Shown here: piece after piece, positions 46,178 through 55,020 of the stretch
Position numbering within the stretch: the stretch's first letter is position 1
How the letters are laid out: every line of letters begins with the position of its first letter
Source: CAXSBR01 sp964252015
Lineage (GTDB): Bacteria > Actinomycetota > Actinomycetes > Mycobacteriales > Jatrophihabitantaceae
Assembly: GCA_964252015.1 (NCBI GenBank)
Contig: CAXULW010000008.1
Coordinates: 62,001-126,000, forward strand
Reading direction: 5' to 3'
DNA: 64,000 nt
Program-made: the position numbers and the translations under genes
The notes under the pieces: generated by a model
Database searches by the model: none
Seen by the model: only the letters and a program-made list of their open reading frames with translations
Told to the model about the DNA's origin: nothing

Positions 46178-48145
46178 ATGTTGAGTCGGTCGAAGCAGCA
46201 AGCGGCGTTGCACCGAGAGCTCGTCGGCGTCACGGAAGTGGCCGCGCGGCTAAGCCTGACCGCCGAGCGAGTCCGACAGCTGGCCAAGAGTGGGGCGATG
46301 CCCGAGCCGCTCGGCGAGCTAGGCCGCCGGGTCGTCTGGGACTGGCGCGACGTCGAGGCGTGGGCGCACGGCGAGGGCCGACTCCTCCCGGCTGGTGACG
46401 ACTCGCGTCAGATCGCGCAACCGTGGCGACAGCGGCCGCGCGGCTCGCTGCGGCTGGTGGTTGACGAGATCATGCGGTGGGGTCAGCGCGATCGCGATGT
46501 CTGCCACGTGCGCGTGTGGTCGCCGCCGGCCGGCATCCCCGAGGCGCAGATTGTCCTTCTCGGGCAGTTGCAGGATCAGGTCAGCAGCGTCACGAACAAC
46601 GTCGAGCAGGTCGCGATGGTTGCTGCCGCCCGATACCTGGGACCCGCGTGGCGGGCGGCGCAGATCTACCAATACAGCCCCGCCACGCTGCTCGACGACG
46701 GGGATGTGTTTCTAAACGTCCGATTTACGATCCGGGTCGTCCGCGGTGGCGGACACCGGCGCGGCCCGAGTAACCGCACCGCTGCTGTCCGTGTTCTTGG
46801 TGCCGAGCTCATCGACCCCGACTGGCGTCCCACGAGCATCGGAGAGCTGGAACATCTGACCGGCGACTCGCCTAGGATCTGGGCGTCGGGCACATATACC
46901 CGCGCCCTCGTCGAGGCCGTTAACACATCCACTGGCCCGCTCGAGTTGGTGTGGGACCCTGATCGCGCGGAGGATCTGTCAGCGCTGGCCGCCGCGATCG
47001 CGAAGCCCGATGTTGACGAAATCGGTGCGCTTCGCGTCGGCCTCACCGAGCCCCAGCGAAGAGCCTTGGATCATCTGGTCAGTAGTGCGGCCCTAGACGC
47101 ACACGAAACGGCTCGTCAAGACATTGCCAGCCAGCCAATTGACGCTGCCATCGCGCTCCGGCCACCCCGTCTGATCGGCGAGGCCGGGCTCCCCAGAACG
47201 ACGTCGCGGGGTCGCCTTGAGGACATCGATCCGCACGTTCTCTGGGACACCCTGATGATGCTGCGCGAAGCCATGGTGAACCGATGCTTCGACGTAAGCG
47301 AGGGGGTGGAACGGCAACGGCTGCTGCTGGTGCCCGGCCTCCATGGCGGATGGGTTCCGCTGCACTGGACCGACGCCGGCGTCGCGGAACCTCAGTCGCC
47401 ACGAGAGGGCTGGGGCGGCACGGTCGCGCTGCCTGACGACCTGATCGTCCCCGGCCAGGACATCCCGCCGGCCGATTCGATCCAGCGAACCGAACTCCTG
47501 CTCGATACGCTCGCCAACCATCTCGCCGAAGCCTGGAGCGACTGGTCATGGCACGACGTGCCCCTGTTCATGCCTTCCACCGTCGTGTCGTCGACCGGGC
47601 CGCTGGGCCGAAGCTATCTCGACCAATTGACGTGGCAACCAATTGCCTCCACCGACTGGGCGCGCGTGCGGCGCCTGACCAATGAGGACCAACTTGCGTG
47701 GGCCGGGATCGATCCCGACGGCTGGCTCGTCGCCGTGCCAAAGGATCGGCGTTGGTTCACCTGCGAATGGCCTGTCAGCGGGCCTGTGGATCCCGCCCTG
47801 GAGGGGTGTGCCATCCGAGCCGACCGATCCGACCGGCACGGGTCCACCCCGGTGTATCTGACCCACCCGGACGGTCGCATTGGGCTCCTCCCGTCAGCTG
47901 GCCATCGCCACCGCGGCAACTCCTACGCCTGGGGCTACGGGGGAGGCGGTCCGTGGAACTTCACCGCAGCAGTCGTCGACCTGCTGACGCGCGCCGACCC
48001 AGACCTCGATGCCGCAACCGCCGAAGAAGTGGTCTTTGAGCTCGTCGCGGGTCCCCGTACCCCCGACTGGCAGGTAAGTGACCTGCTTGCCGAAACACGC
48101 CGACGGCGACCGCGAGGATCCCCGACTGTAAAGCCACGACAGTGA
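46178..48145 (+). CDS. Large protein with N-terminal helix-turn-helix, 655 aa, unknown family
   Basis: Residues about 15-65 (GVTEVAARLSLTAERVRQLA, then ELGRRVVWDWRDVEAWA) form a MerR/excisionase-type helix-turn-helix. The remaining 590 residues contain several Trp-rich soluble segments (HGGWVPLHWTDAG, AWSDWSWHDVPLF, GNSYAWGYGGGGPWNF) and no recognisable catalytic motif. DNA-binding fused to a large unknown domain is unusual; excisionase-like proteins are normally about 70 residues. The stop overlaps the next start. Upstream 45,878-46,177 shows no gene. Confidence 0.75.
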   Translation: MLSRSKQQAALHRELVGVTEVAARLSLTAERVRQLAKSGAMPEPLGELGRRVVWDWRDVEAWAHGEGRLLPAGDDSRQIAQPWRQRPRGSLRLVVDEIMRWGQRDRDVCHVRVWSPPAGIPEAQIVLLGQLQDQVSSVTNNVEQVAMVAAARYLGPAWRAAQIYQYSPATLLDDGDVFLNVRFTIRVVRGGGHRRGPSNRTAAVRVLGAELIDPDWRPTSIGELEHLTGDSPRIWASGTYTRALVEAVNTSTGPLELVWDPDRAEDLSALAAAIAKPDVDEIGALRVGLTEPQRRALDHLVSSAALDAHETARQDIASQPIDAAIALRPPRLIGEAGLPRTTSRGRLEDIDPHVLWDTLMMLREAMVNRCFDVSEGVERQRLLLVPGLHGGWVPLHWTDAGVAEPQSPREGWGGTVALPDDLIVPGQDIPPADSIQRTELLLDTLANHLAEAWSDWSWHDVPLFMPSTVVSSTGPLGRSYLDQLTWQPIASTDWARVRRLTNEDQLAWAGIDPDGWLVAVPKDRRWFTCEWPVSGPVDPALEGCAIRADRSDRHGSTPVYLTHPDGRIGLLPSAGHRHRGNSYAWGYGGGGPWNFTAAVVDLLTRADPDLDAATAEEVVFELVAGPRTPDWQVSDLLAETRRRRPRGSPTVKPRQ

Positions 48146-48438
48146 CCGTCTTGCTTGAGATTTCCCTCGCCCTGTCCGTCGTCGTGGGCGGCATAGGCCG
48201 TCCGCTCACCCGCTGGATCAGCGAGTACTCCCATACCCGACGGCAGCGGGACGCACTCGACACCCTGGAGCGGCTCGCCCTCAGAGGCCCTTCCACTACC
48301 TCGGCAAACCTCGTCCCAACCGTGGTCCGCGCGACCGGCAACGCGTCCGCACCCGGCCACGACGAGACGAGCAACCGCGGCAGGACCGGCGTCGTCCCAC
48401 CTGGGTGCCCACCCGGCCAGAGCCAGGACAATATCTGA
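48142..48438 (+). CDS. Small membrane-anchored partner, 98 aa
   Basis: GTG start overlaps the previous stop (GTGA). A hydrophobic N-terminal segment (LLEISLALSVVVGGIG) is followed by a basic/helical stretch (LTRWISEYSHTRRQRDALDTL) and a loose tail. It may tether the 655-residue protein to the membrane. Unknown family. Confidence 0.5.
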   Translation: MTVLLEISLALSVVVGGIGRPLTRWISEYSHTRRQRDALDTLERLALRGPSTTSANLVPTVVRATGNASAPGHDETSNRGRTGVVPPGCPPGQSQDNI

Positions 48439-49425
48439 CGAGACTTGACCCTGAGCGGCACTGGGGAGTGCTCGCCGGACACCGGACGATGAAGTCCCCG
48501 CCTCACCGGCTGGCGCAGCGCTTGCCGCATCCTCTCGAACGCACTCGCCAGGGCTGCGCAGCGCGTTGTCGGGCCCCCGGGGTGCAGTCTTTGCGAGCCG
48601 ATGGTTGGTGACCACGTCGGTTGGAACGACGTAGTGTGCGACGAGCCGCCCGCACTCGCCGGCAAGGTGCGATGCGAGCTCGTCGACGTACCGACCCGTC
48701 CCGACGGCGGAACCTCGGTGTGCCGCGCAATCATCGAATCCGCAGCACCGCAGTCCGTATGTCCGGTCGCCGTCGAGGTCGTCAGGATTCTTGATGTTCG
48801 ACTGCGGGTCCGGCCAACTCTGGCGGCCACATGACACCCACCGTCGGCGACACCCCAATGGCGCCAAGTCACCACCCTGCTGGAGAAAAAGAGAATTTCT
48901 CGGGTGGGCCTATCCCACCTCGTCGGAGCTATCACCGCTGCTGCATGGGGCGGTCAGCTCTCAAACGCCGCAACCTGACCCCCTAAACGTGCCGCCCTCG
49001 AACCGGCCCCTTCGCCGGCAAGGAGCCTCATGAGGAGCGACGTGGACGGTCGAGTGCCGCTGCAGAGAAACGGGGGGACTTGACGATTCCCTTTCTTCAG
49101 CCGACGCTCGGCGACCTTGCGCAGGTTCTGATGTTGGCGTCTCTCGGTGTCCAACTCGGCCAGCGCGTCCGCCGTGCCGGTCCTAAGCTTCGGCGCCACC
49201 GCGCCGATTCACGCCCAGTCGCAGGTACTACCCTCACCGCAGCTACTCGTCCGCCGCGATCATCCCGAAACTCCACGGGTGGCTACTCCATGGCGTGACA
49301 TGGCTCCAGGCTCTCCTTCTCGATAACTGGACTGTCCGGACACGCCGGCTCGGTTCGCAGTTCCATCGTGTGTTTTCGAGGGTGTCTTGCGCTCCCATCT
49401 CAAATCACAATGATGTAATCAATGA
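48439..49425. other. Nearly 1-kb gap without a clear gene
   Basis: Long minus-strand open frames reach in from the 655-residue gene but have Arg/Ser-rich shadow composition. Short frames near 48,601 and 49,080 have no recognisable domain. Nothing supported. Confidence 0.5.
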
Positions 49426-50574
49426 GTGAGCCGCGGCGCGGAGGGAAATGAGCTCATCAGCCAGACTGCCGTTACGGGCCTTGCGTTGGCCAATATGAAA
49501 AGCAGCTGCGCAGCGATCGCAGGTTGCCCGCTCGGCATGGGTACCTTAGGGTTCGAAAGGTCCCACTGGCTATCCCGGAAGCGGAAGCATGCCGCCGCCG
49601 CAGGCAATTACGAATCGCCGCTCGACCGCGCTGGGTCGGAGTCTAATTTGGCACGCCAAGGCAACGGCGCCCCTTGCCGGTCGTCAGTGACCACTCCGCC
49701 GCCGGCACCGGGTCTGAGCGTAGAAAGCCTCCCCCCGCCGGGTGCCCGCCCAACATGGCTCGGCTGGGCCGTCGGTCTCGTTGCTTCGGTTGTAACAATC
49801 GTAACAGCCGTAGCTGCCTTCAAAGGTTCGTTGGGCCCTAACTACGTAATCATTTTGTTTTGCGTCGTGATTACCGCGTTTACGATCATTGTTATGTACC
49901 TCCTGCGGCGATTTACTGTTGTCATATCCGACTTTAGGGTATCTGTCGAGGCCTTGAACGCACAAATTGACGGAATCAAGAACAGTCATCAAGTCGTGAG
50001 TAGAACCCTTGTGCTGGCTCGGGAGATTAATGAGGAGGTCTCCGAGTTTCGTAGCGTTCCTACATCGCGCGAGGTGGCAACCTTTTCACGAAACGCGGTG
50101 CGCAATATGGCTCGGACGTTCTCGGAGTCTCTTGGCAGTGAGTGTCGCGTGTGTGTCAAACAGGTGAGAAACGATGCATCTAGAGAGCCGTGGACCGAAG
50201 CCATTGCGAGAAGTGACCGGAGCGTTGAAGCTGACATCGGCGTTAAACACCTGATTTCGCGAAACACTGATTTCAGCCTGTTGAGCCGTCGAAGGGAGAC
50301 CGTTTGGTTCTGCCCGGACATACGTGCTTACCCGGAGTACGAGACGACAAGTAATATGCCTACATATCGAAGTACGATAGTGTGGCCGGTTATAACGCGA
50401 GTGGCCGCTGAGGACGCCCCCGGTCCAGAATTCGCTCCGATAGTTGCGTATCTTTGTCTTGATAGTGACACGCCTGGACTTTTCGACTATGAAGAGCACG
50501 TGCCGCTTGGCTGGGTTGTGTGTGATGCGCTTGCTCGGCTATTCGAGGCACAGAAATCTATTTGGGTTTCGTGA
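49426..50574 (+). CDS. Two-TM protein with GAF-like C-terminal domain, up to 382 aa
   Basis: The first 100 residues are doubtful; a later ATG at 49,495 is possible. Two membrane segments (about 109-131 and 138-160) are followed by a helical linker (about 165-205). The C-terminal domain of about 175 residues has MPTYRSTIVWPVITRVA, IVAYLCLDSDTPGLFDYEEH and LGWVVCDALARLFEA, the strand-helix order of a GAF domain. Such membrane-GAF proteins occur beside small partner genes in prokaryotic conflict systems. Lower GC content than the element average. The small gene 50,609 follows with its own strong ribosome binding site. Confidence 0.65.
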   Translation: MSRGAEGNELISQTAVTGLALANMKSSCAAIAGCPLGMGTLGFERSHWLSRKRKHAAAAGNYESPLDRAGSESNLARQGNGAPCRSSVTTPPPAPGLSVESLPPPGARPTWLGWAVGLVASVVTIVTAVAAFKGSLGPNYVIILFCVVITAFTIIVMYLLRRFTVVISDFRVSVEALNAQIDGIKNSHQVVSRTLVLAREINEEVSEFRSVPTSREVATFSRNAVRNMARTFSESLGSECRVCVKQVRNDASREPWTEAIARSDRSVEADIGVKHLISRNTDFSLLSRRRETVWFCPDIRAYPEYETTSNMPTYRSTIVWPVITRVAAEDAPGPEFAPIVAYLCLDSDTPGLFDYEEHVPLGWVVCDALARLFEAQKSIWVS

Positions 50575-50608
50575 TGGAACCTAAAACGCCTAGAAAGGAG
50601 GACAGACT

Positions 50609-50806
50609 ATGCCAGGAAAATTCGAAGACATGACAGAAGATGGCTTCAAGACCGTGAAGGAAGTTTTGGGCCAATGGGTAGTGTTTACGACGGTAGATGC
50701 GTCCGGCGCGACGATTAAGCGTGTCGGTTTCCCCATGCGGCCACTGATCGAAGAGGATGATCTGCGGGCATCACTTGCTGACGACGAGCTGTACCAAGCG
50801 ATGTGA
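50609..50806 (+). CDS. Small acidic partner protein, 65 aa
   Basis: AAAGGAGGACAG just before the ATG is a near-perfect ribosome binding site. The protein (FEDMTEDGFKTVKEVLGQWV, then ASLADDELYQAM) is acidic and soluble. No family recognised. Its strong translation signal and tight position after the membrane-GAF gene suggest a two-gene unit. Confidence 0.65.
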   Translation: MPGKFEDMTEDGFKTVKEVLGQWVVFTTVDASGATIKRVGFPMRPLIEEDDLRASLADDELYQAM

Positions 50807-51738
50807 GGGCCTTCTGAACAAGGCTTTGCCAAGTGCTACGCAGACTGCGTGCAGGTACTTGCTCCGGTGCGATGATTGGTGGCCGGTGGTCGATAGGGAT
50901 CTCATCCTTTTCGGAACACGTACGCGGTCGTCCGCGCAGCCCGCCCAGGTATGGCCGTCCGCGAGCCGAGTGTTCTGGCGCGTTTCTTCGATCTGATCCA
51001 CTAAAACAAATCTCCTCCAGCGGCGTCACCGGGCTGTCCGGCACTTGCACAGACATCTCGCGGGAAGTAGACAAGCTGAACCGGGAGCGCGCGGGAACAC
51101 TCATCGGAGACCAAGCGGCTCGCATTGTCCGTTTCATTTAACCTTGGACTAACGGACGGCATCGTAGATTTGCGTTGCATGCCGTTACTTGGCAACGATG
51201 GATGACGCGTATCGGGCTCGTCGACGCCGATGTAGAGCTAACGCGAGGGCCGCCGAGTTAAGGGCCTGCCGGGGGTGGCAGTCCATCTGCAACTGCGGCG
51301 GCTGCGTCGTGATGGCCTCGAGTGTCCCGCGAGGAAGCCATCCGGTCAGGTGAGCACCGCCGTCCCGGGTGGAGAGGGGGCACGCAATTCGGTCGTGTGG
51401 GTCTCGTCAAGTAAATTGGCCTACTTCTGCACGGAATTACGTGGAGCGAACACAGCAACCCGTCACGTGTGGCGCCGGCACAAGCCGCAGGAGCGGAGGG
51501 CGGGCCAGGGGGTCGAGGTCTTACGGCACCGAGTACGCGTTGCCATGGTCCGGTACGGCATGAAGTCGGCGATGTCCCCGGTTCCGTCTTCGGTGGTCGT
51601 GTTCTTCGCGGACGAGGCAGTTTCTTACGAGGCACCGAGCCGCGCTGCCCGCGGGTTGACCACCCAGCGTCGTCGAGTTGGGGCCGGTCGAGTTGGGCCG
51701 GTAATTACGTAGCGGGGCCCGAGGTAGCCTCTCCGCTT
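50807..51738. other. 930-bp gap without a clear gene
   Basis: Several overlapping short frames, none with a recognisable domain or a ribosome binding site. Confidence 0.45.
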
Positions 51739-52335
51739 ATGTCACAGGACGCCGCGGTGCCGGCCTCCCGCCGTGGCCGGGCCGAATTGCACCTTCCCTG
51801 CGCACTTGGCGTCGTGGCGATCGGCGTGGGCCTTTGGGCTGTAAGCGTGATCGCCATGGTTCCGGTGGTTGCGGCCGGCTTCCTCTGGCTCATCGGGTTC
51901 GGCGCCTACAGGTATCTCCCGCCAACGGCGTATGGGCCATGGCAGCGCAAAGTCTTCGGTGTCTGGCTGGTTTCGGGCGCATTGGGGGGGCTCGTCCCAG
52001 TTGGCGTCGCCTACCTATCGCGCGTTCTGGGCGCGGCGGATTCCCACCCAGTGAGACACGGGGATCTGTTCCTGTTAGGTTCGCTTCTATGCTTCCTGGG
52101 CGCGGGGTCGATAGTCCTAGCGGAAGGGAAAAAACTTCGTTCGTCAGTGGTGGTCTTAGCAGTGGTCACCGCATGTCTCGGTGTACTAGACGTCGCGGCG
52201 TTTAACGTGGTGTCCAGTGAGTCGCATCCGTCGAGCCTCGCAGTGAACGTTGTGTCGATTGTTCTATACGCAGGCAGTGCTCTGTCTAACTTGGGTTGCA
52301 GCCTGATCGCTCTAGGAGGACCACGGGATGCCTGA
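51739..52335 (+). CDS. Six-TM membrane protein, 198 aa
   Basis: Start ATG at 51739 (MSQDAAVPASRRGRAELHL) is chosen over the longer frame because the upstream part is Arg-rich shadow. Six hydrophobic segments account for most of the protein, with short polar loops. No catalytic motif. The next gene starts 8 bp before its stop. Confidence 0.65.
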   Translation: MSQDAAVPASRRGRAELHLPCALGVVAIGVGLWAVSVIAMVPVVAAGFLWLIGFGAYRYLPPTAYGPWQRKVFGVWLVSGALGGLVPVGVAYLSRVLGAADSHPVRHGDLFLLGSLLCFLGAGSIVLAEGKKLRSSVVVLAVVTACLGVLDVAAFNVVSSESHPSSLAVNVVSIVLYAGSALSNLGCSLIALGGPRDA

Positions 52336-52567
52336 GTTCGCAACGTTGACTGTCGCGTTCGGTATAGCTGGTACCACTCTCAGCCTGGTGTCTCTGGGAA
52401 GTGCGCTGAAGGTGCTACATGACCGAGCGGCTGAGGTGGTCGCACGGCCTCGACCTAAGACGGTAACCGTCGAGCTCACCTACCCGGACGGCAAACACGT
52501 ATCGGTGCCGGTTCCGCATCCTGAGGACCCGGAAGTAGCTCATGCGCTTCGGGAGTTGCACGCGTAG
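52328..52567 (+). CDS. Small protein with one TM and EACC1-like tail, 79 aa
   Basis: One hydrophobic segment (residues about 7-28) followed by KTVTVELTYPDGKHVSVPVP and EDPEVAHALRELHA. This beta-hairpin plus helix resembles the C-terminal end of the effector-associated EACC1-type proteins of actinobacterial conflict systems, but is far shorter. Translationally coupled to the six-TM gene. If the likeness holds, the pair may be the membrane part of a signalling or effector module. Confidence 0.5.
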   Translation: MPEFATLTVAFGIAGTTLSLVSLGSALKVLHDRAAEVVARPRPKTVTVELTYPDGKHVSVPVPHPEDPEVAHALRELHA

Positions 52568-52990
52568 GTCACCGGCCAGGCAGCTTTTCCGCCCGAATCC
52601 GACAAATTATTCGCTTCTTGGGATCGTACGCCTGCTCGGCCTTGGTGCGCCGGGGGACCTCGACCCCCACGCCTAACCCCCGGGTGCGGCGCTATGCGTT
52701 GGGCGCAGCTGGGACCGTTCACCAGCTTGAACGAACGCTGAGAGTCGAAGGCGGAAAACAGGAAATGTCGGTAGGTAATTGCCGAGGCTGGGAGCCTTCG
52801 TGAGCACGGTGGTGGAACCGGCGGTCACCGGCTGACCCGCGGAGTGGGCTAGAACGATATAACTGCCAGGGAGCGTCGACCTCCGCGCTGCACGGCGCCA
52901 ATGCCGCCGCGTTCAGCCGGCAGCTGCTCGAGCGCGCTGGTCGTGGCCGGCCCTTGATCGACTTACAGGCCCCTGCGCGACCAGCACTAG
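52568..52990. other. Gap without a clear gene
   Basis: No supported frame. Confidence 0.45.
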
Positions 52991-53125
52991 CCGGTCCGCC
53001 TGGTCCGGCTTCCCGTCGAGGTCAACGCCCACCTCGCCGCCCTGGCCCAGCAGCAGCATCGCGGGCCTCGAGTGGTCATCCGTGACGCTGTGGCCGAGTA
53101 CCTTGCCACTCACCGCGCCGGCTGA
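52991..53125 (+). pseudogene. Ribbon-helix-helix protein fragment
   Basis: Reads LPVEVNAHLAALAQQQHRG then VIRDAVAEYLATHRAG and a stop, the second half of a CopG-type antitoxin or regulator. An in-frame TAG at 52,988 and the lack of a start show that the N-terminus is lost. Confidence 0.55.
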
Positions 53126-53337
53126 CCCCGGGTAGCAGCGGGTGCAGGGGGTCGTAATTTGCTGTCTGCCTCTGAGTCAGGGTCGACGACGAGGTTGCGC
53201 AATCTTCGTCTCGGATGGCTTACGGCCGCCCTTGACAACGATGCCGACTATTTTGGGATCGGGGCGTACGGCCGGCGGTGGTGCCGCCGGTTGTTTGGCG
53301 GGTTCCGAGTTTCCGGTTGGCTTCGCGCCACCGGGCA

Positions 53338-53493
53338 TCAGCGGACAGCCTTGTTTCGTTGGACGGAAATCTCTCGGGCGCGGGCCAAGATTCGATGATC
53401 ACCCTCTGGGTTATCCATGAGGGCAGGATCTGACCGAACTGGGGGCGCTGGCGGAGATGCTGATGCTGATGCAGGTGCGTTGATCACGGTCAT
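53338..53493 (-). CDS. Possible small gene nested at the end of the 53,411 gene, 51 aa
   Basis: ATG at 53493 preceded by GGGAGGTGG. Reads MTVINAPASASASPPAPPVR then a basic tail. It overlaps the last 80 bases of the membrane gene in another frame. Low-complexity composition, so it may be chance. Confidence 0.3.
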   Translation of the reverse strand: MTVINAPASASASPPAPPVRSDPALMDNPEGDHRILARAREISVQRNKAVR

Positions 53494-54004
53494 GGCTACC
53501 ACCTCCCGGGTAGATATTAAGGATAGATCCAACTAGCAGCGACACGGCGCTGGCGAGCAAAAGAATCATGGACCCCCTGAGACGCCGCAATTTTGACCTG
53601 AGCGCCTCTTCGTCTGCTTTGTGTAGATCTCGGCGGGTAGCCAGCAAGGTCACGCGGGTTTCGAGCTCGCTCTTGGTCAGGTAGTTCTCAATCAAAGGAT
53701 CCGGGTCGATCTCACCACCGATTCGGGGAGCAAAGCTCCACACAGCGGTAACTGCACTAAAGACTGCGAGGCCTTGAGCTATGACGACTGCAATGGTGGA
53801 TTGCGCCCCTGCGAACGTCACAACGACGCCCGCTGCACCGAGGAGGAAACCCGCTTTGCCATCGAGGCCCTGGGCTCGGGTCTGGTAGCTGAGGTCAGCC
53901 TTGTCGAGAGCGGCTTCGATAACGGTCAAAGAAGGGTAGGGATCTTCTGTAGGGGCTGGGGAGGACCGTCCGCCGCGAAGACGTTGCTTGAACCACAGGA
54001 GCAC
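53411..54004 (-). CDS. Membrane protein with pLDH-like segment, 197 aa
   Basis: GTG start at 54004 (the longer frame is non-coding in composition). A helical soluble N-terminus (SLTVIEAALDKADLSYQTRAQGLDGKAG) leads to two close membrane segments (about 60-78 and 82-98). An acidic/helical loop follows (DPDPLIENYLTKSEL) and a third membrane segment lies at about 148-167. This helix, two-TM, helix, TM arrangement recurs in small actinobacterial membrane effectors, but no family can be named. A divergent promoter for the next gene lies between. Confidence 0.55.
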   Translation of the reverse strand: MLLWFKQRLRGGRSSPAPTEDPYPSLTVIEAALDKADLSYQTRAQGLDGKAGFLLGAAGVVVTFAGAQSTIAVVIAQGLAVFSAVTAVWSFAPRIGGEIDPDPLIENYLTKSELETRVTLLATRRDLHKADEEALRSKLRRLRGSMILLLASAVSLLVGSILNIYPGGGSHDRDQRTCISISISASAPSSVRSCPHG

Positions 54005-54131
54005 GTCGTGACGGTAGTACGCCGAGCTGGCGAATTTGAGGCCAGCGACGAAATGCGGGCACCGGCAGGTGCGCTCGGAGCCCGGCGGAGATCCTGATCT
54101 TGGCGCCAGGGCCGACACGCTCGGTGAGTTC

Positions 54132-54160
54132 TTTGCGAAGGTTCGTTCGGTGCGCAATAC
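54132..54160 (+). promoter_or_regulatory. Sigma-70-like promoter before the 268-aa/XRE-ImmA pair
   Basis: TTGCGA (54,132) and AATACT (54,155) are separated by 17 bp and end 53 bp before the ATG. Confidence 0.5.
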
Positions 54161-54213
54161 TAAAGCTGTAAGAGCCGTATTAAAGTGCGGCTCCAAAGTC
54201 GTTCGGAGGAACC

Positions 54214-55020
54214 ATGACCGTATCCGTCTGGGCCGTAGAGAAGTTTGGCGACCACGCGGCGACCGCCGCCAGTGCGATCGCCGCTGGCCTGCACGCCGGG
54301 CATCTTCGGGCGATTGGGTCGCACGAGGCCGGCGGCCTGGCGACTGCCGACGGGTACGGCTCCGTGCTCTGGCTGGCCGTCGCCGAGGAGATAGGCCAGC
54401 GGCTGGCCGAGATCGATGGTTCCCGTCGAATCCGACCCGACCGTGCGCGGTACTCACTCGGCGTCGTCAACAACAACATCGTGTTCCCGCAGCGGATTGC
54501 GTCGGACCTTAGGACCGGGGCGAATGAGGCTCGACTGCCGATGTCGCGCGTGAAGGCCGACGTGTTCAGCTTGGTACCGGCGCCTGCACCGAAGCCGGAG
54601 ACGCTGACCCTCTGGGACGACGAGGACCGAGTCGTTGACCAGGACGAGGTCTCACTGGACGGCATAGCTGACCTGGGCGAGGTCGGCTTGGTCGTCGTCG
54701 CCTATGTCAGCAGCCCGGATGGTGGTCTGCTGCGTGCGTGGTGGGGTGAAGCCGCGTTGGTTCCCGATGGTCGCCTCGCCAGGCTGGAGTGGCGACACCG
54801 CGAGCAGCTCGACCTGACCCGGGCCGTGGCCACGTCAGGGCGGCCCCACTTGACCGTTGTGGTCTCGACAAGTGACAAGACGCCCGAGCCGGCCCCCCGG
54901 CGGTTCGACAGCGCGGAGCTCGAGGAAACCCCGTTAGGCGTGCGGACACCGCTCTCGGCGGTCACAAGTGAGCCGGAGCCACCCGTCGCGCCGGCTGCGG
55001 ACAGCGGCGATGAGTCCTGA
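54214..55020 (+). CDS. Partner protein of the XRE-ImmA gene, 268 aa
   Basis: ATG preceded by GGAGG. N-terminal half has two helical segments (AATAASAIAAGLHAGHLRAIG and VLWLAVAEEIGQRLAE). The middle is beta-rich (VGLVVVAYVSSPDG, GLLRAWWGEAALV) and the tail is a disordered acidic/Pro stretch. The next gene starts inside its last 11 bases, so the two are one unit. Similar pairs of a 250-residue protein and an XRE-ImmA protein occur across actinobacteria and are thought to act as toxin-antitoxin or stress regulators. Confidence 0.6.
   Translation: MTVSVWAVEKFGDHAATAASAIAAGLHAGHLRAIGSHEAGGLATADGYGSVLWLAVAEEIGQRLAEIDGSRRIRPDRARYSLGVVNNNIVFPQRIASDLRTGANEARLPMSRVKADVFSLVPAPAPKPETLTLWDDEDRVVDQDEVSLDGIADLGEVGLVVVAYVSSPDGGLLRAWWGEAALVPDGRLARLEWRHREQLDLTRAVATSGRPHLTVVVSTSDKTPEPAPRRFDSAELEETPLGVRTPLSAVTSEPEPPVAPAADSGDES

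Noticed and set aside
47935..48935. Two long minus-strand open frames (over 300 codons)
   Set aside because: They lie opposite the end of the 655-aa gene, have Arg/Ser/Pro-rich shadow composition and no recognisable domain.
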